In this document: piece after piece, positions 35,756 to 44,121 of the stretch
Numbering within the stretch: position 1 is the first letter of the stretch
Layout of the letters: every line of letters starts with the position of its first letter
From: Mesorhizobium sp.
GTDB lineage: Bacteria; Pseudomonadota; Alphaproteobacteria; Rhizobiales; Rhizobiaceae
Reading direction: 5' to 3'
Assembly: GCF_024509055.1 (NCBI RefSeq)
Contig: NZ_JANINM010000524.1
Coordinates: 19,487-83,486 of the forward strand
Length of the DNA stretch: 64,000 bases
Program-made: the position numbers and the translations under genes
The notes under the pieces: model-generated
Told to the model about the DNA's origin: nothing
Seen by the model: only the letters and a program-made list of their open reading frames with translations
The model's database searches: none

Positions 35756-36892
35756 CTAGCTCTTCCTCCCCGGGATGGCGATCGCCCTGTTAATCGAATT
35801 CATGACCACCGAGATCGTCATGTTGATGATCCAGAAGCCGATAATGAGAATGAAAATGAGGCTCAGGGTTTGCCCGGTGTTGTTGATCGCCATCGCGATA
35901 GCAGCGAAGAAGTCTGTAAACCCAATTGCAATGCCGATTGTTGTCGCCTTCATCAGCCAGATGATCTGGTTGGTCATTGTCGGCAGCACGATCCTTATCA
36001 TCAGCGGGAGTTTGATCTTCCAGAAAATAGCCCAATCGCGGAGCCCGAGAGCATGAGCCGCTTCGATCTGCCCGCTCGGGATTGCCAAGAAGCCGGACCG
36101 AACGATCTCGGCCACATAGGAGGCGCCAAAGAGCGATATGGCCGTAATGGCTGCCGTGAGTTCCGGGACGATCGTGCCGCCACCGACGAACTTCAGGCCA
36201 TGCAGCGTGGGGAAATCGAAGAGAGGGGCGCCGGGCTGCCACCCAACCCAAAGGACAGCCACCGAGAGCAGGAGGCCTGTTCCGAAAGCTGTCCTGCCCC
36301 ATGCCTTGCTCACCAGGCTGGAAACCAGGATAGATCCCAAGACAGACAGCAGGATGATTGCGATGGCGGACGCGACGTGGGCGAGGTCGACGTTCAGGAT
36401 CGGAAGGAAAACCCCGCGGTTTGAGATGAACACATCGCCGGGCAGGCTGATCGCGCGTCTCGGCGGAGGCAAATGCGTGACGAGCGTGTACCAGAAGAAC
36501 GCTTGGAGAATGAGCGGCAGGTTACGGAACAGTTGGATGTACCAGCTGGCAATCCAGCTAAGCATTCTGTTCGAAGAGAGGCGCGCGGTGCCAATCAGGG
36601 TCCCAAGGACGACTGCGAGCGGAACTGAGATGCCGCCCAGAAGGAGCGTGTTGACAATTCCGACGAGTAGCGCCTGAGCGAAGGTCGACGTGATATCATA
36701 TGGAATGAGGGTGAAGGTCAGCGACACCCCTGTCGTATAGTGGAGAAAGTCCCAGCCAACCGTGACACCCTGGATTTGCAGATTGCGCCGTGCCGTTACC
36801 ACCGCGGTTACAACCATCGCACCGATAATGGCGAGGAAAAGCGCCTGAAGGGCGAAATTCCGGGTTTTGCGGTTGCCAAGCGGGTTGGTCAT
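35756..36892 (-). CDS. Amino-acid ABC transporter permease (AapQ-like)
   Basis: This 378-residue permease is comparable in length to AapQ (about 400). GTARLSSNRMLSWIASWYIQLFRNLPLI is characteristic of the Aap/Bzt branch (conserved core RLS, then LFRNLPLI). QIEAAHALGLRDWAIFWKIKLP is the EAA loop, followed by PTMTNQIIWLMKATTIG. It pairs with the adjacent AapM-like subunit. A strong hairpin (36920-36953) lies between it and the binding-protein gene. Confidence 0.9.
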   Translation of the reverse strand: MTNPLGNRKTRNFALQALFLAIIGAMVVTAVVTARRNLQIQGVTVGWDFLHYTTGVSLTFTLIPYDITSTFAQALLVGIVNTLLLGGISVPLAVVLGTLIGTARLSSNRMLSWIASWYIQLFRNLPLILQAFFWYTLVTHLPPPRRAISLPGDVFISNRGVFLPILNVDLAHVASAIAIILLSVLGSILVSSLVSKAWGRTAFGTGLLLSVAVLWVGWQPGAPLFDFPTLHGLKFVGGGTIVPELTAAITAISLFGASYVAEIVRSGFLAIPSGQIEAAHALGLRDWAIFWKIKLPLMIRIVLPTMTNQIIWLMKATTIGIAIGFTDFFAAIAMAINNTGQTLSLIFILIIGFWIINMTISVVMNSINRAIAIPGRKS

Positions 36893-36919
36893 TTTTCGAT
36901 TCCGGAGTCCTTGGTGCTG

Positions 36920-36953
36920 AACAACCCTGCCATCGGACGATGGCAGGGTTGTT
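36920..36953 (-). terminator. Strong intercistronic hairpin between binding-protein and permease genes
   Basis: AACAACCCTGCCATC (36920-36934) pairs perfectly with 36939-36953, a 15-base stem with a 4-base loop. It lies within the transporter operon and has no T-run on the minus strand. It is more likely to stop or protect part of the transcripts, giving an excess of binding protein over permease, than to end the operon. Confidence 0.7.
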
Positions 36954-36967
36954 TCTCAGGTCAAAGA

Positions 36968-38002
36968 TCAGTCGAGGATAGGCGGATAGAACACGCCGCC
37001 CTTCTGCCAAGGCGAGTTCAGCCCGCGCGGCAGCTTGTAGCGTGAATTCTCACCGATATCCCGGTTATAGATCTCTTCGGAGTTGCCGACGGTCTTGATC
37101 ACCTTGTACGCCCAGTCATCCGAAAGCCCCAAGCGCTTGCCGATACCGGGCGTTGCCCCGAGAAGCTTTCCAACCGTAGTGTTCGGCGGGTTGGCCTTCA
37201 TCTGATCGACGTTTGCGCTTGTGACCCCGTTCTCTTCGGCGATCTGGGTGGCCGCAATCACCCAGTTGGCGAGATCGACCCAGGAATCGTCGCCCTGGCG
37301 CATTGCGATGGACTCCGGCTCGAGTGCGAGCGTGTCAGTGAGCATGACATGGTCCTCGATGTGCGCGGTCGACGCGCGCGCGGCCGCCAGCACCGGAGCC
37401 CACTCCGCATACGCGTCGCAACGGTTGGCGAAGTAGGCCTCGCGGGCCTCCGTGTTCTTCTCGAAGGTAACGACCTTGATGTCGTATTTGTGCTGCTTGA
37501 GGTAGTCGCTGAGCTGCTTCTCAGTGCTCGTGCCGCCCGCGATACAGATCGTTCCGCCGCTCATCTCGGAAAGAGACTTAACGTTGAGATCTTTGTGGGC
37601 CATGAAGCCGGTGGCGCCGACGAAGTACGGATTCGAGAACTGGATGCCGAGTTCGGTGTCGCGGCTCATGGTCCAGCCGGTCGCATGAATGACCAGGTCA
37701 AGATCGCCGGACTGAAGTGCCGGGAACCGCTGAGCCCAGCTGATCGGTATCAGCTTGAGCTTGTCCTCGGACCCGAAGATCGCTGTGGCGACGGCGCGGC
37801 AATAGTCGATGTCGATCCCATGCCACTTTCCCTGGGCGTCGACCTCGAAGAAGCCCTCAAAATTGCCGTCGGCGGAGGTGCAGTTCAATACGCCCCTCTG
37901 CTGAACAGCCTTGAGCGTGTCGCCCTGACCGGCGCTCGCCTGGTTCGGCGCAAGGGCAACGATGGCAGCAAAAGCCAGGCCTAGGCCCACGATACTCTTC
38001 AT
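36968..38002 (-). CDS. Amino-acid ABC transporter substrate-binding protein (AapJ-like)
   Basis: This 344-residue periplasmic protein has a signal peptide (MKSIVGLGLAFAAIVALAPN, cleavage near ASA-GQG). VQQRGVLNCTSADGNFEGFFEVDAQGKWHGID, read in parts, is the AapJ/BztA N-terminal pattern, followed by DYCRAVATAIFG and RCDAYAEWAPVLAAAR. Length agrees with AapJ (341). It is the first gene of the operon that continues with the permeases, DMFase-like protein, aminotransferase and ATPase. It is divergent from a GntR gene over tandem operator elements. Confidence 0.9.
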   Translation of the reverse strand: MKSIVGLGLAFAAIVALAPNQASAGQGDTLKAVQQRGVLNCTSADGNFEGFFEVDAQGKWHGIDIDYCRAVATAIFGSEDKLKLIPISWAQRFPALQSGDLDLVIHATGWTMSRDTELGIQFSNPYFVGATGFMAHKDLNVKSLSEMSGGTICIAGGTSTEKQLSDYLKQHKYDIKVVTFEKNTEAREAYFANRCDAYAEWAPVLAAARASTAHIEDHVMLTDTLALEPESIAMRQGDDSWVDLANWVIAATQIAEENGVTSANVDQMKANPPNTTVGKLLGATPGIGKRLGLSDDWAYKVIKTVGNSEEIYNRDIGENSRYKLPRGLNSPWQKGGVFYPPILD

Positions 38003-38512
38003 AGCATCCTCACTTTCTTTTCGCTTTCAGGATCAAGTTTTCAAGTTAGATCTCGGCATCCGGCATTGGCCGTGTGGTCTTCACGGCGAAACTACGGATC
38101 CAGGAGCTGACGGGAGACGATTGGATCCCTCGCGCGGGATAGGCCTCGGAGCTCACGGAACCTCCTCCACATCGGGAAGAACGCGCCTGCGAAAGCGTGT
38201 CGGCATGTCCCGCAGACCCACAGCCAGGCACGGTGAAAAAGGCACGCGGGCGTTTAGACGACCTCGTTCTCATCGCAGCTCCCTGATTGTTCGCGCAAGC
38301 GCGCGTTCCCGGTCGATGACAAGGCGATCTCTGTCGTCTTTGTGTCGACTGAAGGACTATGTCGTCTTCATGTCGACAAAGTCAAGCGAAAAAAATGCTA
38401 CAAAAATTGCCAAAACGTGGGCATCATGAGTCGCCTGTGTGTCGACAGACGTCCCACGTGGCCATAGATTGGCCAGGGCATTTTTGGTGAACAAGCTGGA
38501 GTTCAGACGGCC
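38003..38512. promoter_or_regulatory. Divergent control region between the transporter and GntR genes
   Basis: This 510-base gap carries promoters for the Aap-like operon (minus) and gntR (plus). The tandem elements at 38332-38377 are the main landmark. A palindromic TGTCGACA lies at 38440-38447, close to the gntR start, and could be a third, shortened binding site. No gene is supported within it. Confidence 0.55.
38332..38377. promoter_or_regulatory. Tandem operator-like elements before aapJ-like and gntR
   Basis: Two TGTCGTCTNNNNGTCGAC copies start at 38332 and 38360, 28 bases apart. The right copy is followed by AAAGTCAAGC as at 30 kb. Since a GntR gene starts 136 bases to the right, this is the likely autoregulated operator region. 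Confidence 0.65.
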
Positions 38513-39229
38513 GTGAACGACGAACTGGAAGCGAAGCGCGCTCGGGGTACAAGCTGGAAGAGTATTTATGAGACGCTCCGAGGCGAGATCCTCGCGATGA
38601 CGCTTCAGCCTGGGCAATTGCTGGATGAGACCACTCTTGCGGAGCGTTTTGACATGTCGCGTTCGCCGGTTCGAGAGGCGTTGATCAGGTTAGCCGGCGA
38701 GGAACTGGTTGTCGCGCTTTCCAACCGCAGCACGATTGTCGCCCCCATCGAGGTGGGAACGTTTCCCAAGTATGTCGAGGCTCTGGACATCGCCCAGCGC
38801 ATGAACACTCGGTTGGCGGCCGCGTTGCGGACTGACGAAGATCTCAAGATCATTGCTCGCCGCCAGAAGGAGTTTGAATCGGCCGTTCGCACGGGTGTGC
38901 ATCTGCGGATGTCAGAAGCGAACAAGCAGTTCCACGTAGCCGTGGCCAAGGCAGGGAAAAATCCCTATCTAACCAGCTTCTATGAGAGACTGCTAAATCA
39001 AGGACAGCGTATGCTGCATCTCCATTTCGAGTACCTTGAAAGGACGCACGACGGATATCTGCTGACCGACGAGCATAACCTCATGCTGGAAGCCATTCGG
39101 GACAAGGACGTCGAGCGTGCCGACGAACTGGCCCATGCGCATACTCGGCAATTCCAGGCGAACTTCATCAACTTCCTGAAAGAGAACTATACGACCGACG
39201 TTTCGCTGTCCCTATCTGCCGCTGAGTGA
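38513..39229 (+). CDS. GntR-family transcriptional regulator, FCD subfamily
   Basis: This 238-residue protein starts with GTG at 38513. The winged helix includes LDETTLAERFDMSRSPVREAL. The FCD domain carries SEANKQFHVAVAKAGKNP, TDEHNLMLEAI and LAHAHTRQFQ, with His residues at the expected metal sites. It is divergent from the aapJ-like gene and followed closely by the ProC-like gene. The tandem elements occur both here and before the lyase operon, so this regulator probably links uptake by the Aap-like transporter with hydroxyproline-type breakdown. Confidence 0.88.
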   Translation: MNDELEAKRARGTSWKSIYETLRGEILAMTLQPGQLLDETTLAERFDMSRSPVREALIRLAGEELVVALSNRSTIVAPIEVGTFPKYVEALDIAQRMNTRLAAALRTDEDLKIIARRQKEFESAVRTGVHLRMSEANKQFHVAVAKAGKNPYLTSFYERLLNQGQRMLHLHFEYLERTHDGYLLTDEHNLMLEAIRDKDVERADELAHAHTRQFQANFINFLKENYTTDVSLSLSAAE

Positions 39230-39232
39230 ACG

Positions 39233-40018
39233 ATGATTTGGGGTTTCGTCGGCACTGGCACCATCACCGAAGCGATCGTGACGGGAATGATGTCTTCAGG
39301 CCTTGACGTATCCAGGGTCGTCGTCTCTCCGCGGAACGCTGCAGTCGCCGCACGGTTGGCCGCGCGCTATCCGAAAGTGCAAATCGCCAAGGATAACCAG
39401 CAAGTCGTCGACATTGCAGATGTCGTGATCCTAGCCGTCCGGCCGCAAATTGCGAGGGACGCAATTTCCGATTTGGATATCCCGAAGGGCAAGAGGATTG
39501 TGAGCCTGATCGCCGGCTCAAATCATCGCCTGCTCCAAGAATGGACGGGTCTCGACGAACGAAACATCACTCGTGCCATTCCCCTGCCGTTTGTTGCAAA
39601 CCGAACGGGAGTGACCGCAATTTTTCCAGCCGATCCAATCGCGGAAACGCTATTCAGCGCATTGGGCGATGCGGTCGCTTGCAGGTCAGAGGAGGAGTAC
39701 GATCTTATTGGCTCCGCCAGCTGCCTCATGGGGACCTATTTCGGCCTCCTTGAACGCGCGCAAGATTGGCTTGTCGGCAAAGGTCTCGAACCAGGAATTG
39801 CCAGAAGCTATCTTCTTCCTCTCTTTGGCAGCCTGGCAGATGCAGCAATTGCGTCGCCCGCCACCAGCTTCATGGAACTGAGACGCGAGTTTTCGACTCC
39901 AGGCGGATTGAATGAACAGGTGTTCCGGGATTTCGACGAGACCGGGGCTACAAAGGTCCTCCACCACGCCCTCGATCGCGTGCTCTCCCGCATCAGAGCA
40001 GAACCCTTTCAGGGATAG
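39233..40018 (+). CDS. Pyrroline-5-carboxylate reductase-like protein
   Basis: This 261-residue protein has the ProC/F420-type Rossmann start MIWGFVGTGTITEAIVTGMM and the pattern DVVILAVRPQIARDAISDL seen in pyrroline-5-carboxylate reductases. The C-terminal helical domain is less typical: the ProC motif with SSPGGTT is replaced by FSTPGGLNEQVF. It begins 3 bases after the GntR stop and is probably co-transcribed. Biosynthetic ProC is unlikely here; reduction of a pyrroline from hydroxyproline, or another imine, is a reasonable guess. Confidence 0.8.
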   Translation: MIWGFVGTGTITEAIVTGMMSSGLDVSRVVVSPRNAAVAARLAARYPKVQIAKDNQQVVDIADVVILAVRPQIARDAISDLDIPKGKRIVSLIAGSNHRLLQEWTGLDERNITRAIPLPFVANRTGVTAIFPADPIAETLFSALGDAVACRSEEEYDLIGSASCLMGTYFGLLERAQDWLVGKGLEPGIARSYLLPLFGSLADAAIASPATSFMELRREFSTPGGLNEQVFRDFDETGATKVLHHALDRVLSRIRAEPFQG

Positions 40019-40036
40019 CCAGTTGTCGCGACCCTG

Positions 40037-41047
40037 CTATTTCGGAAGGTCCAAGCCATAGGGCTTCAAAGCCTCGCTTAGCCTCCGCGCGATGACGGGG
40101 CGAACGAGAATGCCAGCCTCCATCACTTTTGCGGCATTCAGCGATGCGCTCTCTCCAGGCATCCGCACCGGCGCAGCGCCATCGTCGAGCGCGACATCCT
40201 TGACGTAAGTTGTGAAGCGTTCGACTTCGCCCACAAATTCCTCCAGCGGCCGGAAATGCGCCACGTCGAGGGCTATCATCAAGGTGGCCTGGTCTTCGGA
40301 GCTTGGCTCAGGATTGACCGTTCCACCCCCGGAAAGGGCGCCAGCCATTGCTTCGACCACGACCGCCAAGCCGAATCCCTTCACGCCCCCGAAGTGCTTC
40401 AGCAGTCCGCTGCTATTGACCCAATCCTTTGGGATTGGCTCGCCTCTGTCGATCGTCTCGCTTAGCCTGCCGTAGGCTACGGAACTGGTAGCCATATCAA
40501 GAACGAGATGCGAGCCGGAAGACCGCGGGACGCCGAAAGCTATGGGGTTCGTCGACATGCGCGCCTCCCGAGCTCCCGGCGGGGCTACGTGCTGGAAACC
40601 TCCGGAGTCGTTCGCGAAGATGATTGTCGCGACGCCGGCGTCTGCCGCTCTTGCGCAGTAGTCTGCGAGCCGCCCTGCCGATTCAGAACCGCGTGCGGCG
40701 ACTGCGGCTACCCCGAAAGACTTCGCGCGGGCGATCGCTATGTCGGTGACATCACGAAGCACGATGTGGCCGAATGCACGATGACCTTCGCCCAGCACGA
40801 CCGCGCCCAAATCCTTGGTGACCTCAAAACGTCCGGCGGGATTTGCGGAACCTCGCTGTACTTTCTCAATGTACTCCGGCACGCGCCGCATGCCGTGACA
40901 TTCATGTCCGGCAAGTTCCGACGCCACGATGACGGATGCCAGGAAATCGGCATCCGCCATCGGCATCCCTATCTTGCGAAATGCGACTTCGAGGAAGTCC
41001 TGGATTATGCCAACTGGATAGTAGGCTCCGCCCGAAACGTCGTTCAT
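40037..41047 (-). CDS. Ldh-family (malate/lactate/pyrroline-2-carboxylate) reductase
   Basis: This 336-residue protein belongs to the Ldh_2 family, which covers malate/L-lactate and sulfolactate dehydrogenases and the Dpk-type reductases of 1-piperideine- and 1-pyrroline-2-carboxylate. GHECHGMRRVPEYI is the family's catalytic His motif, STNPIAFGVPRS binds the cofactor, and FGGVKGFGLAVVVEAMAGALSG is typical. Beside hydroxyproline genes, pyrroline-2-carboxylate reductase, the partner of trans-3-hydroxyproline dehydratase, is the best guess. It converges with the ProC-like gene 18 bases away. Confidence 0.83.
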   Translation of the reverse strand: MNDVSGGAYYPVGIIQDFLEVAFRKIGMPMADADFLASVIVASELAGHECHGMRRVPEYIEKVQRGSANPAGRFEVTKDLGAVVLGEGHRAFGHIVLRDVTDIAIARAKSFGVAAVAARGSESAGRLADYCARAADAGVATIIFANDSGGFQHVAPPGAREARMSTNPIAFGVPRSSGSHLVLDMATSSVAYGRLSETIDRGEPIPKDWVNSSGLLKHFGGVKGFGLAVVVEAMAGALSGGGTVNPEPSSEDQATLMIALDVAHFRPLEEFVGEVERFTTYVKDVALDDGAAPVRMPGESASLNAAKVMEAGILVRPVIARRLSEALKPYGLDLPK

Positions 41048-41556
41048 GTCGTCTCCTGATATCTACGACGACGCCGTATTGGCGCGGCGGACGAGTACGA
41101 GGTTGGACCGGCGGTTCGTCAAACGGTCCCGGCACAATGCCAGGTGCTTGTCGGCTCAATCTTGCCGACACGATGTCGGCAACAATCTAGCTCATGTGCG
41201 CAAATATGCAACGGGAATGTGATCTCCTTGCGCAGGCAGTGCCGGATGGAAACATCAACGGCCCCTTCCATGGGCATCGCGACGGCGCGGCTGGGAACGG
41301 AGAGAGGGTCGTGATTGGTGACCGGTGCTGCAGCCTGCCGTATCACAGGCCGCGTTTGTAGAAGGCGGCACTCGCTGCTGAAGTCCTGTAGGATCAGCCT
41401 CGTTGCCCTTTCGACGCATGTTCGATGGCCAAAATCGACCATCGACTACGCGAGGCATCCCTCATTGGCCTCGGATCGCCATCGGTCCAAACCTGCCTTC
41501 ATCGAGGTCCGACGCCCCTAAACCTGCAACGTGCGCTTTGGGGGGAAGCTGCCAGT
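41048..41556. other. Intergenic stretch without a supported gene
   Basis: About 510 bases hold copy 2 of the shared regulatory element at the left end. Farther right, short open frames on both strands lack recognisable motifs. Both flanking genes are on the minus strand, so the left end serves as promoter for the Ldh-family gene and the right end follows the XRE-cupin stop. Confidence 0.45.
41089..41173 (-). promoter_or_regulatory. Shared 38-base regulatory element, copy 2, with dyad
   Basis: Bases 41089-41126 are the second copy of the element at 32428. GTCGGC and GCCGAC at about 41150-41169 form an inverted repeat farther out. It ends 42 bases before the Ldh-family ATG, almost the same spacing as copy 1. 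Confidence 0.55.
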
Positions 41557-42105
41557 CTAGAACGTCGGCGGCGTGCATGCGCTGATGACTTCGCATGGAG
41601 CACCGCCGACACACCGGAACCGATGCGGACGACGGCTCTCAAAATAATAGGCATCGCCGGGACCCAGTATGCGCCTTTCGTCGTCGACGCTGACTTCCAG
41701 TCGGCCCGACAGTATGATCCCGCCTTCCTCGCCTTCGTGAACGAGAGGCACCTTTCCGGTGTCGGATCCGGGCTGATAGCACTCCTTGAGTATCTGCAGG
41801 CTCCTGCCAAAGAGGCTCTCGCCGACTTGGCGATAGGAGATCGGTCCTTTGCCGATCTCGACGAGCTCTTCGGCCGCGTAGAAGGCCTTGCGGGGACGCT
41901 CCGGCTCGAAGGCGAAGAACTCTGCCAACCCGATCGGAAACCCATCCAGCACCCGCTTCAGCGCGCCTACGGAAGGATTCGTGGAGTTCGACTCGATCAG
42001 GGAGATGGTCGAATTGGTGACCCCCGATCGCTTTGCCAGCTCGCGTTGAGATAGATTGTGAAGCATCCGCAAATGGCGGAGGCGATTTCCGATATCGACT
42101 GACAT
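41557..42105 (-). CDS. XRE-family regulator with cupin domain (PuuR-like)
   Basis: This 182-residue protein joins an N-terminal XRE helix-turn-helix (MSVDIGNRLRHLRMLHNLSQ, then ELAKRSGVTNSTISLIE) to a C-terminal cupin barrel (EGGIILSGRLEVSVDDE, LGPGDAYYFESRRPHRF). PuuR-like regulators of this shape sense amines or amino acids. The gene is divergent from a class III aminotransferase, a common pairing, and probably controls it. Repeated GAAATATCG motifs in the 140-base gap are candidate binding sites. Confidence 0.88.
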   Translation of the reverse strand: MSVDIGNRLRHLRMLHNLSQRELAKRSGVTNSTISLIESNSTNPSVGALKRVLDGFPIGLAEFFAFEPERPRKAFYAAEELVEIGKGPISYRQVGESLFGRSLQILKECYQPGSDTGKVPLVHEGEEGGIILSGRLEVSVDDERRILGPGDAYYFESRRPHRFRCVGGAPCEVISACTPPTF

Positions 42106-42125
42106 AACCAGCTTTCAACCTGCTT

Positions 42126-42214
42126 GAAATATCGAACACATATGGCATGACATCATAAATTTCAATAAGTTAGATAATGATAGAAAAGGACTTGTTCCAA
42201 TTGTCGAAATATCG
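42126..42214. promoter_or_regulatory. Repeated GAAATATCG motifs between XRE-cupin and aminotransferase genes
   Basis: GAAATATCG occurs at 42126-42134 and again at 42206-42214, 80 bases apart, each with extra T or A flanks (TTGAAATATCGAACA and TTGTCGAAATATCGGAA). The spacing is near a whole number of helical turns. Candidate operator half-sites for the XRE-cupin regulator (inference). Confidence 0.35.
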
Positions 42215-42245
42215 GAAGTGAGCCCAACTCAAGGGAGCATTCGCG

Positions 42246-43583
42246 ATGGACAGTCCGGCCAGTACCAGCAACACGCCCTCACTCGCCAATTTCTGGATGC
42301 CTTTCACGGCGAACCGCCAGTTCAAGGCTGCGCCGCGGCTGCTCGCATCCGCTGAGGGGATGTACTACGTCGATGTCGACGGCAATCGGGTCCTCGATGG
42401 GACAGCCGGCCTCTGGTGCGTCAACGTCGGCCACGGCCGCAGGCGCATCGCCGATGCGGTGGACCGACAGCTGCGCGCGCTGGACTACGCTCCCACGTTC
42501 CAGATGGGCCATCCCATCGCGTTCGAGTTCGCCGAGAGGCTGGGCCGGATCGCGCCGGGCGGACCCGCCGCGCAGCTCGATCGGGTTTTCTTCACCGGAT
42601 CCGGCTCGGAGTCCGTCGACACCGCGTTGAAGATCGCGATCGCCTATCAGCGCGCAATCGGCCAGGGAACTCGCAGCCGCATTATCGGCCGGGAGAAGGG
42701 GTATCACGGCGTTGGATTCGGCGGCATTTCCGTCGGCGGGCTCGTAAACAATCGGCGAGTGTTTCCGCAAATTCCTGCTGATCATATGCGGCACACGCTC
42801 GACATCGATCGCAATGCGTTCTCCAAGGGCTTGCCAGCGCATGGCATAGAGCTTGCCGAGGATCTGGAACGCCTGATTGCCCTGCATGGCGCTGAGACCA
42901 TTGCAGCGGTCATTGTCGAACCCATGTCCGGTTCAGCGGGCGTGATTCTCCCTCCGAAGGGCTATTTGGAAAGACTGCGCTCGATCGCGGACAAGCATGG
43001 CATCCTTCTGATCTTCGACGAGGTGATCACCGGGTTCGGCCGCCTGGGCGCGCCGTTCGCGACCGATTACTTCGGAGTGGTGCCGGATCTCGTCACCACC
43101 GCAAAGGGTCTCACGAATGGCGCAATCCCCATGGGCGCGGTCTTCGCAAACCGGAGGGTCCACGACGGCTTGATGACTGGTCCGGAGAGCCAGATCGAAC
43201 TTTTTCACGGCTATACGTATTCCGGACATCCCGCAGCCTGCGCGGCGGGAATTGCGACGCTTGATATTTACGAAGAGGAAGGGCTGCTCACCCGGGCATC
43301 AGGGCTCGCAGATCATTGGGAGGATGCCCTTCATTCACTTAAGGGCCTCCCAAACGTCATCGACATTCGCAACCTCGGCCTCGTCGGCGCTGTTGAACTT
43401 GCATCCCGGCAGGGAGCGGCGGGAGCCCGGGCCTACGACGTTTTCGTCGAGTGCTTTAAGAAAGGCCTCCTGATCCGCGTCACCGGCGACATCATCGCGC
43501 TTTCGCCTCCGCTTATCGTGGAGAAGGACGAGATTGATACAATGGTCTCCATTCTCGCCGACGCTTTGAAGCAAGCCGCGTAA
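42246..43583 (+). CDS. Class III aminotransferase, beta-alanine/pyruvate type
   Basis: This 445-residue PLP enzyme starts with the family's characteristic LANFWMPFTANRQFKAAPR and DGTAGLWCVNVGHGR. It continues with FFTGSGSESVDTALKIA, IFDEVITGFGRLG and the Schiff-base Lys in TTAKGLTNGAIPMGAV. Beta-alanine:pyruvate transaminases have this sequence and length. They produce malonate semialdehyde and alanine; alanine could then pass to the racemase/DadA genes at 45.8-48.2 kb. A GGGAG site precedes the ATG. It is controlled, most likely, by the divergent XRE-cupin regulator. Confidence 0.88.
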   Translation: MDSPASTSNTPSLANFWMPFTANRQFKAAPRLLASAEGMYYVDVDGNRVLDGTAGLWCVNVGHGRRRIADAVDRQLRALDYAPTFQMGHPIAFEFAERLGRIAPGGPAAQLDRVFFTGSGSESVDTALKIAIAYQRAIGQGTRSRIIGREKGYHGVGFGGISVGGLVNNRRVFPQIPADHMRHTLDIDRNAFSKGLPAHGIELAEDLERLIALHGAETIAAVIVEPMSGSAGVILPPKGYLERLRSIADKHGILLIFDEVITGFGRLGAPFATDYFGVVPDLVTTAKGLTNGAIPMGAVFANRRVHDGLMTGPESQIELFHGYTYSGHPAACAAGIATLDIYEEEGLLTRASGLADHWEDALHSLKGLPNVIDIRNLGLVGAVELASRQGAAGARAYDVFVECFKKGLLIRVTGDIIALSPPLIVEKDEIDTMVSILADALKQAA

Positions 43584-43585
43584 TC

Positions 43586-43609
43586 CAGGACGGTTTTCGT
43601 GCCGTCCTG
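43586..43609 (+). terminator. Hairpin after the beta-alanine aminotransferase gene
   Basis: CAGGACGG (43586-43593) pairs perfectly with CCGTCCTG (43602-43609), an 8-base stem with an 8-base loop, two bases after the stop codon. No T-run follows, so termination strength is uncertain. Confidence 0.5.
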
Positions 43610-43680
43610 AACCGAAGCAACTTTGATGCCTTGGCTACCGCGAGAAGTCTACCCGGCAGGGTAGAAGCAATTTCAATGCT

Positions 43681-44121
43681 TCAGCCCTGCGGCGGGTCTT
43701 CCGGCCCGGCCCATTGCCGAAGGGCAAACATGGTGGCGAACAGCACCGCGAGCATCACGGCCACGATGCAGCAAGCGCCCATGAAATCCCACATTGGCAC
43801 GAGGAGTTCCTGAACCGCGCGAGACCTGGGATGGTCCAGGTACACGGAAGCTGCTATCGCGCCCGCGCATAGGATCGCAGCCGCCAAGGACAGCCTTAAA
43901 GCCGTGACCTTGAGGCTGCCTGCAGGCCATGTTCGAAACAGCAGCCCGCAGATGATCGTGAGAAAGCTCGCTACCGCGATAATCGTGCGCTCCACTTGTC
44001 CGGTATACTGAGGCGGTAAAATCGATGTGCCAGTAAATATGTCGGACCACGCAGAGATGAACGAGATAACCAAGCTCGGCGTGACACTGGCGACCTTTCC
44101 GAAAAAGCCAGAAATCCTCAT
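43681..44121 (-). CDS. Unrecognised membrane protein, about four membrane segments
   Basis: This 146-residue protein is strongly hydrophobic, with likely membrane segments near residues 12-30, 46-62, 74-92 and 112-132. The C-terminus is short and acidic (GPEDPPQG). No family was recognised. Its start overlaps the end of the upstream secreted-protein gene by 4 bases, so the two are translated together and may form one complex. Neither resembles the catabolic genes around it. Confidence 0.6.
   Translation of the reverse strand: MRISGFFGKVASVTPSLVISFISAWSDIFTGTSILPPQYTGQVERTIIAVASFLTIICGLLFRTWPAGSLKVTALRLSLAAAILCAGAIAASVYLDHPRSRAVQELLVPMWDFMGACCIVAVMLAVLFATMFALRQWAGPEDPPQG

Noticed and set aside
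41119..41442. 107-residue minus-strand frame upstream of the Ldh-family gene
   Set aside because: It overlaps the conserved regulatory element and dyad, lacks a good start and has no recognisable domain.
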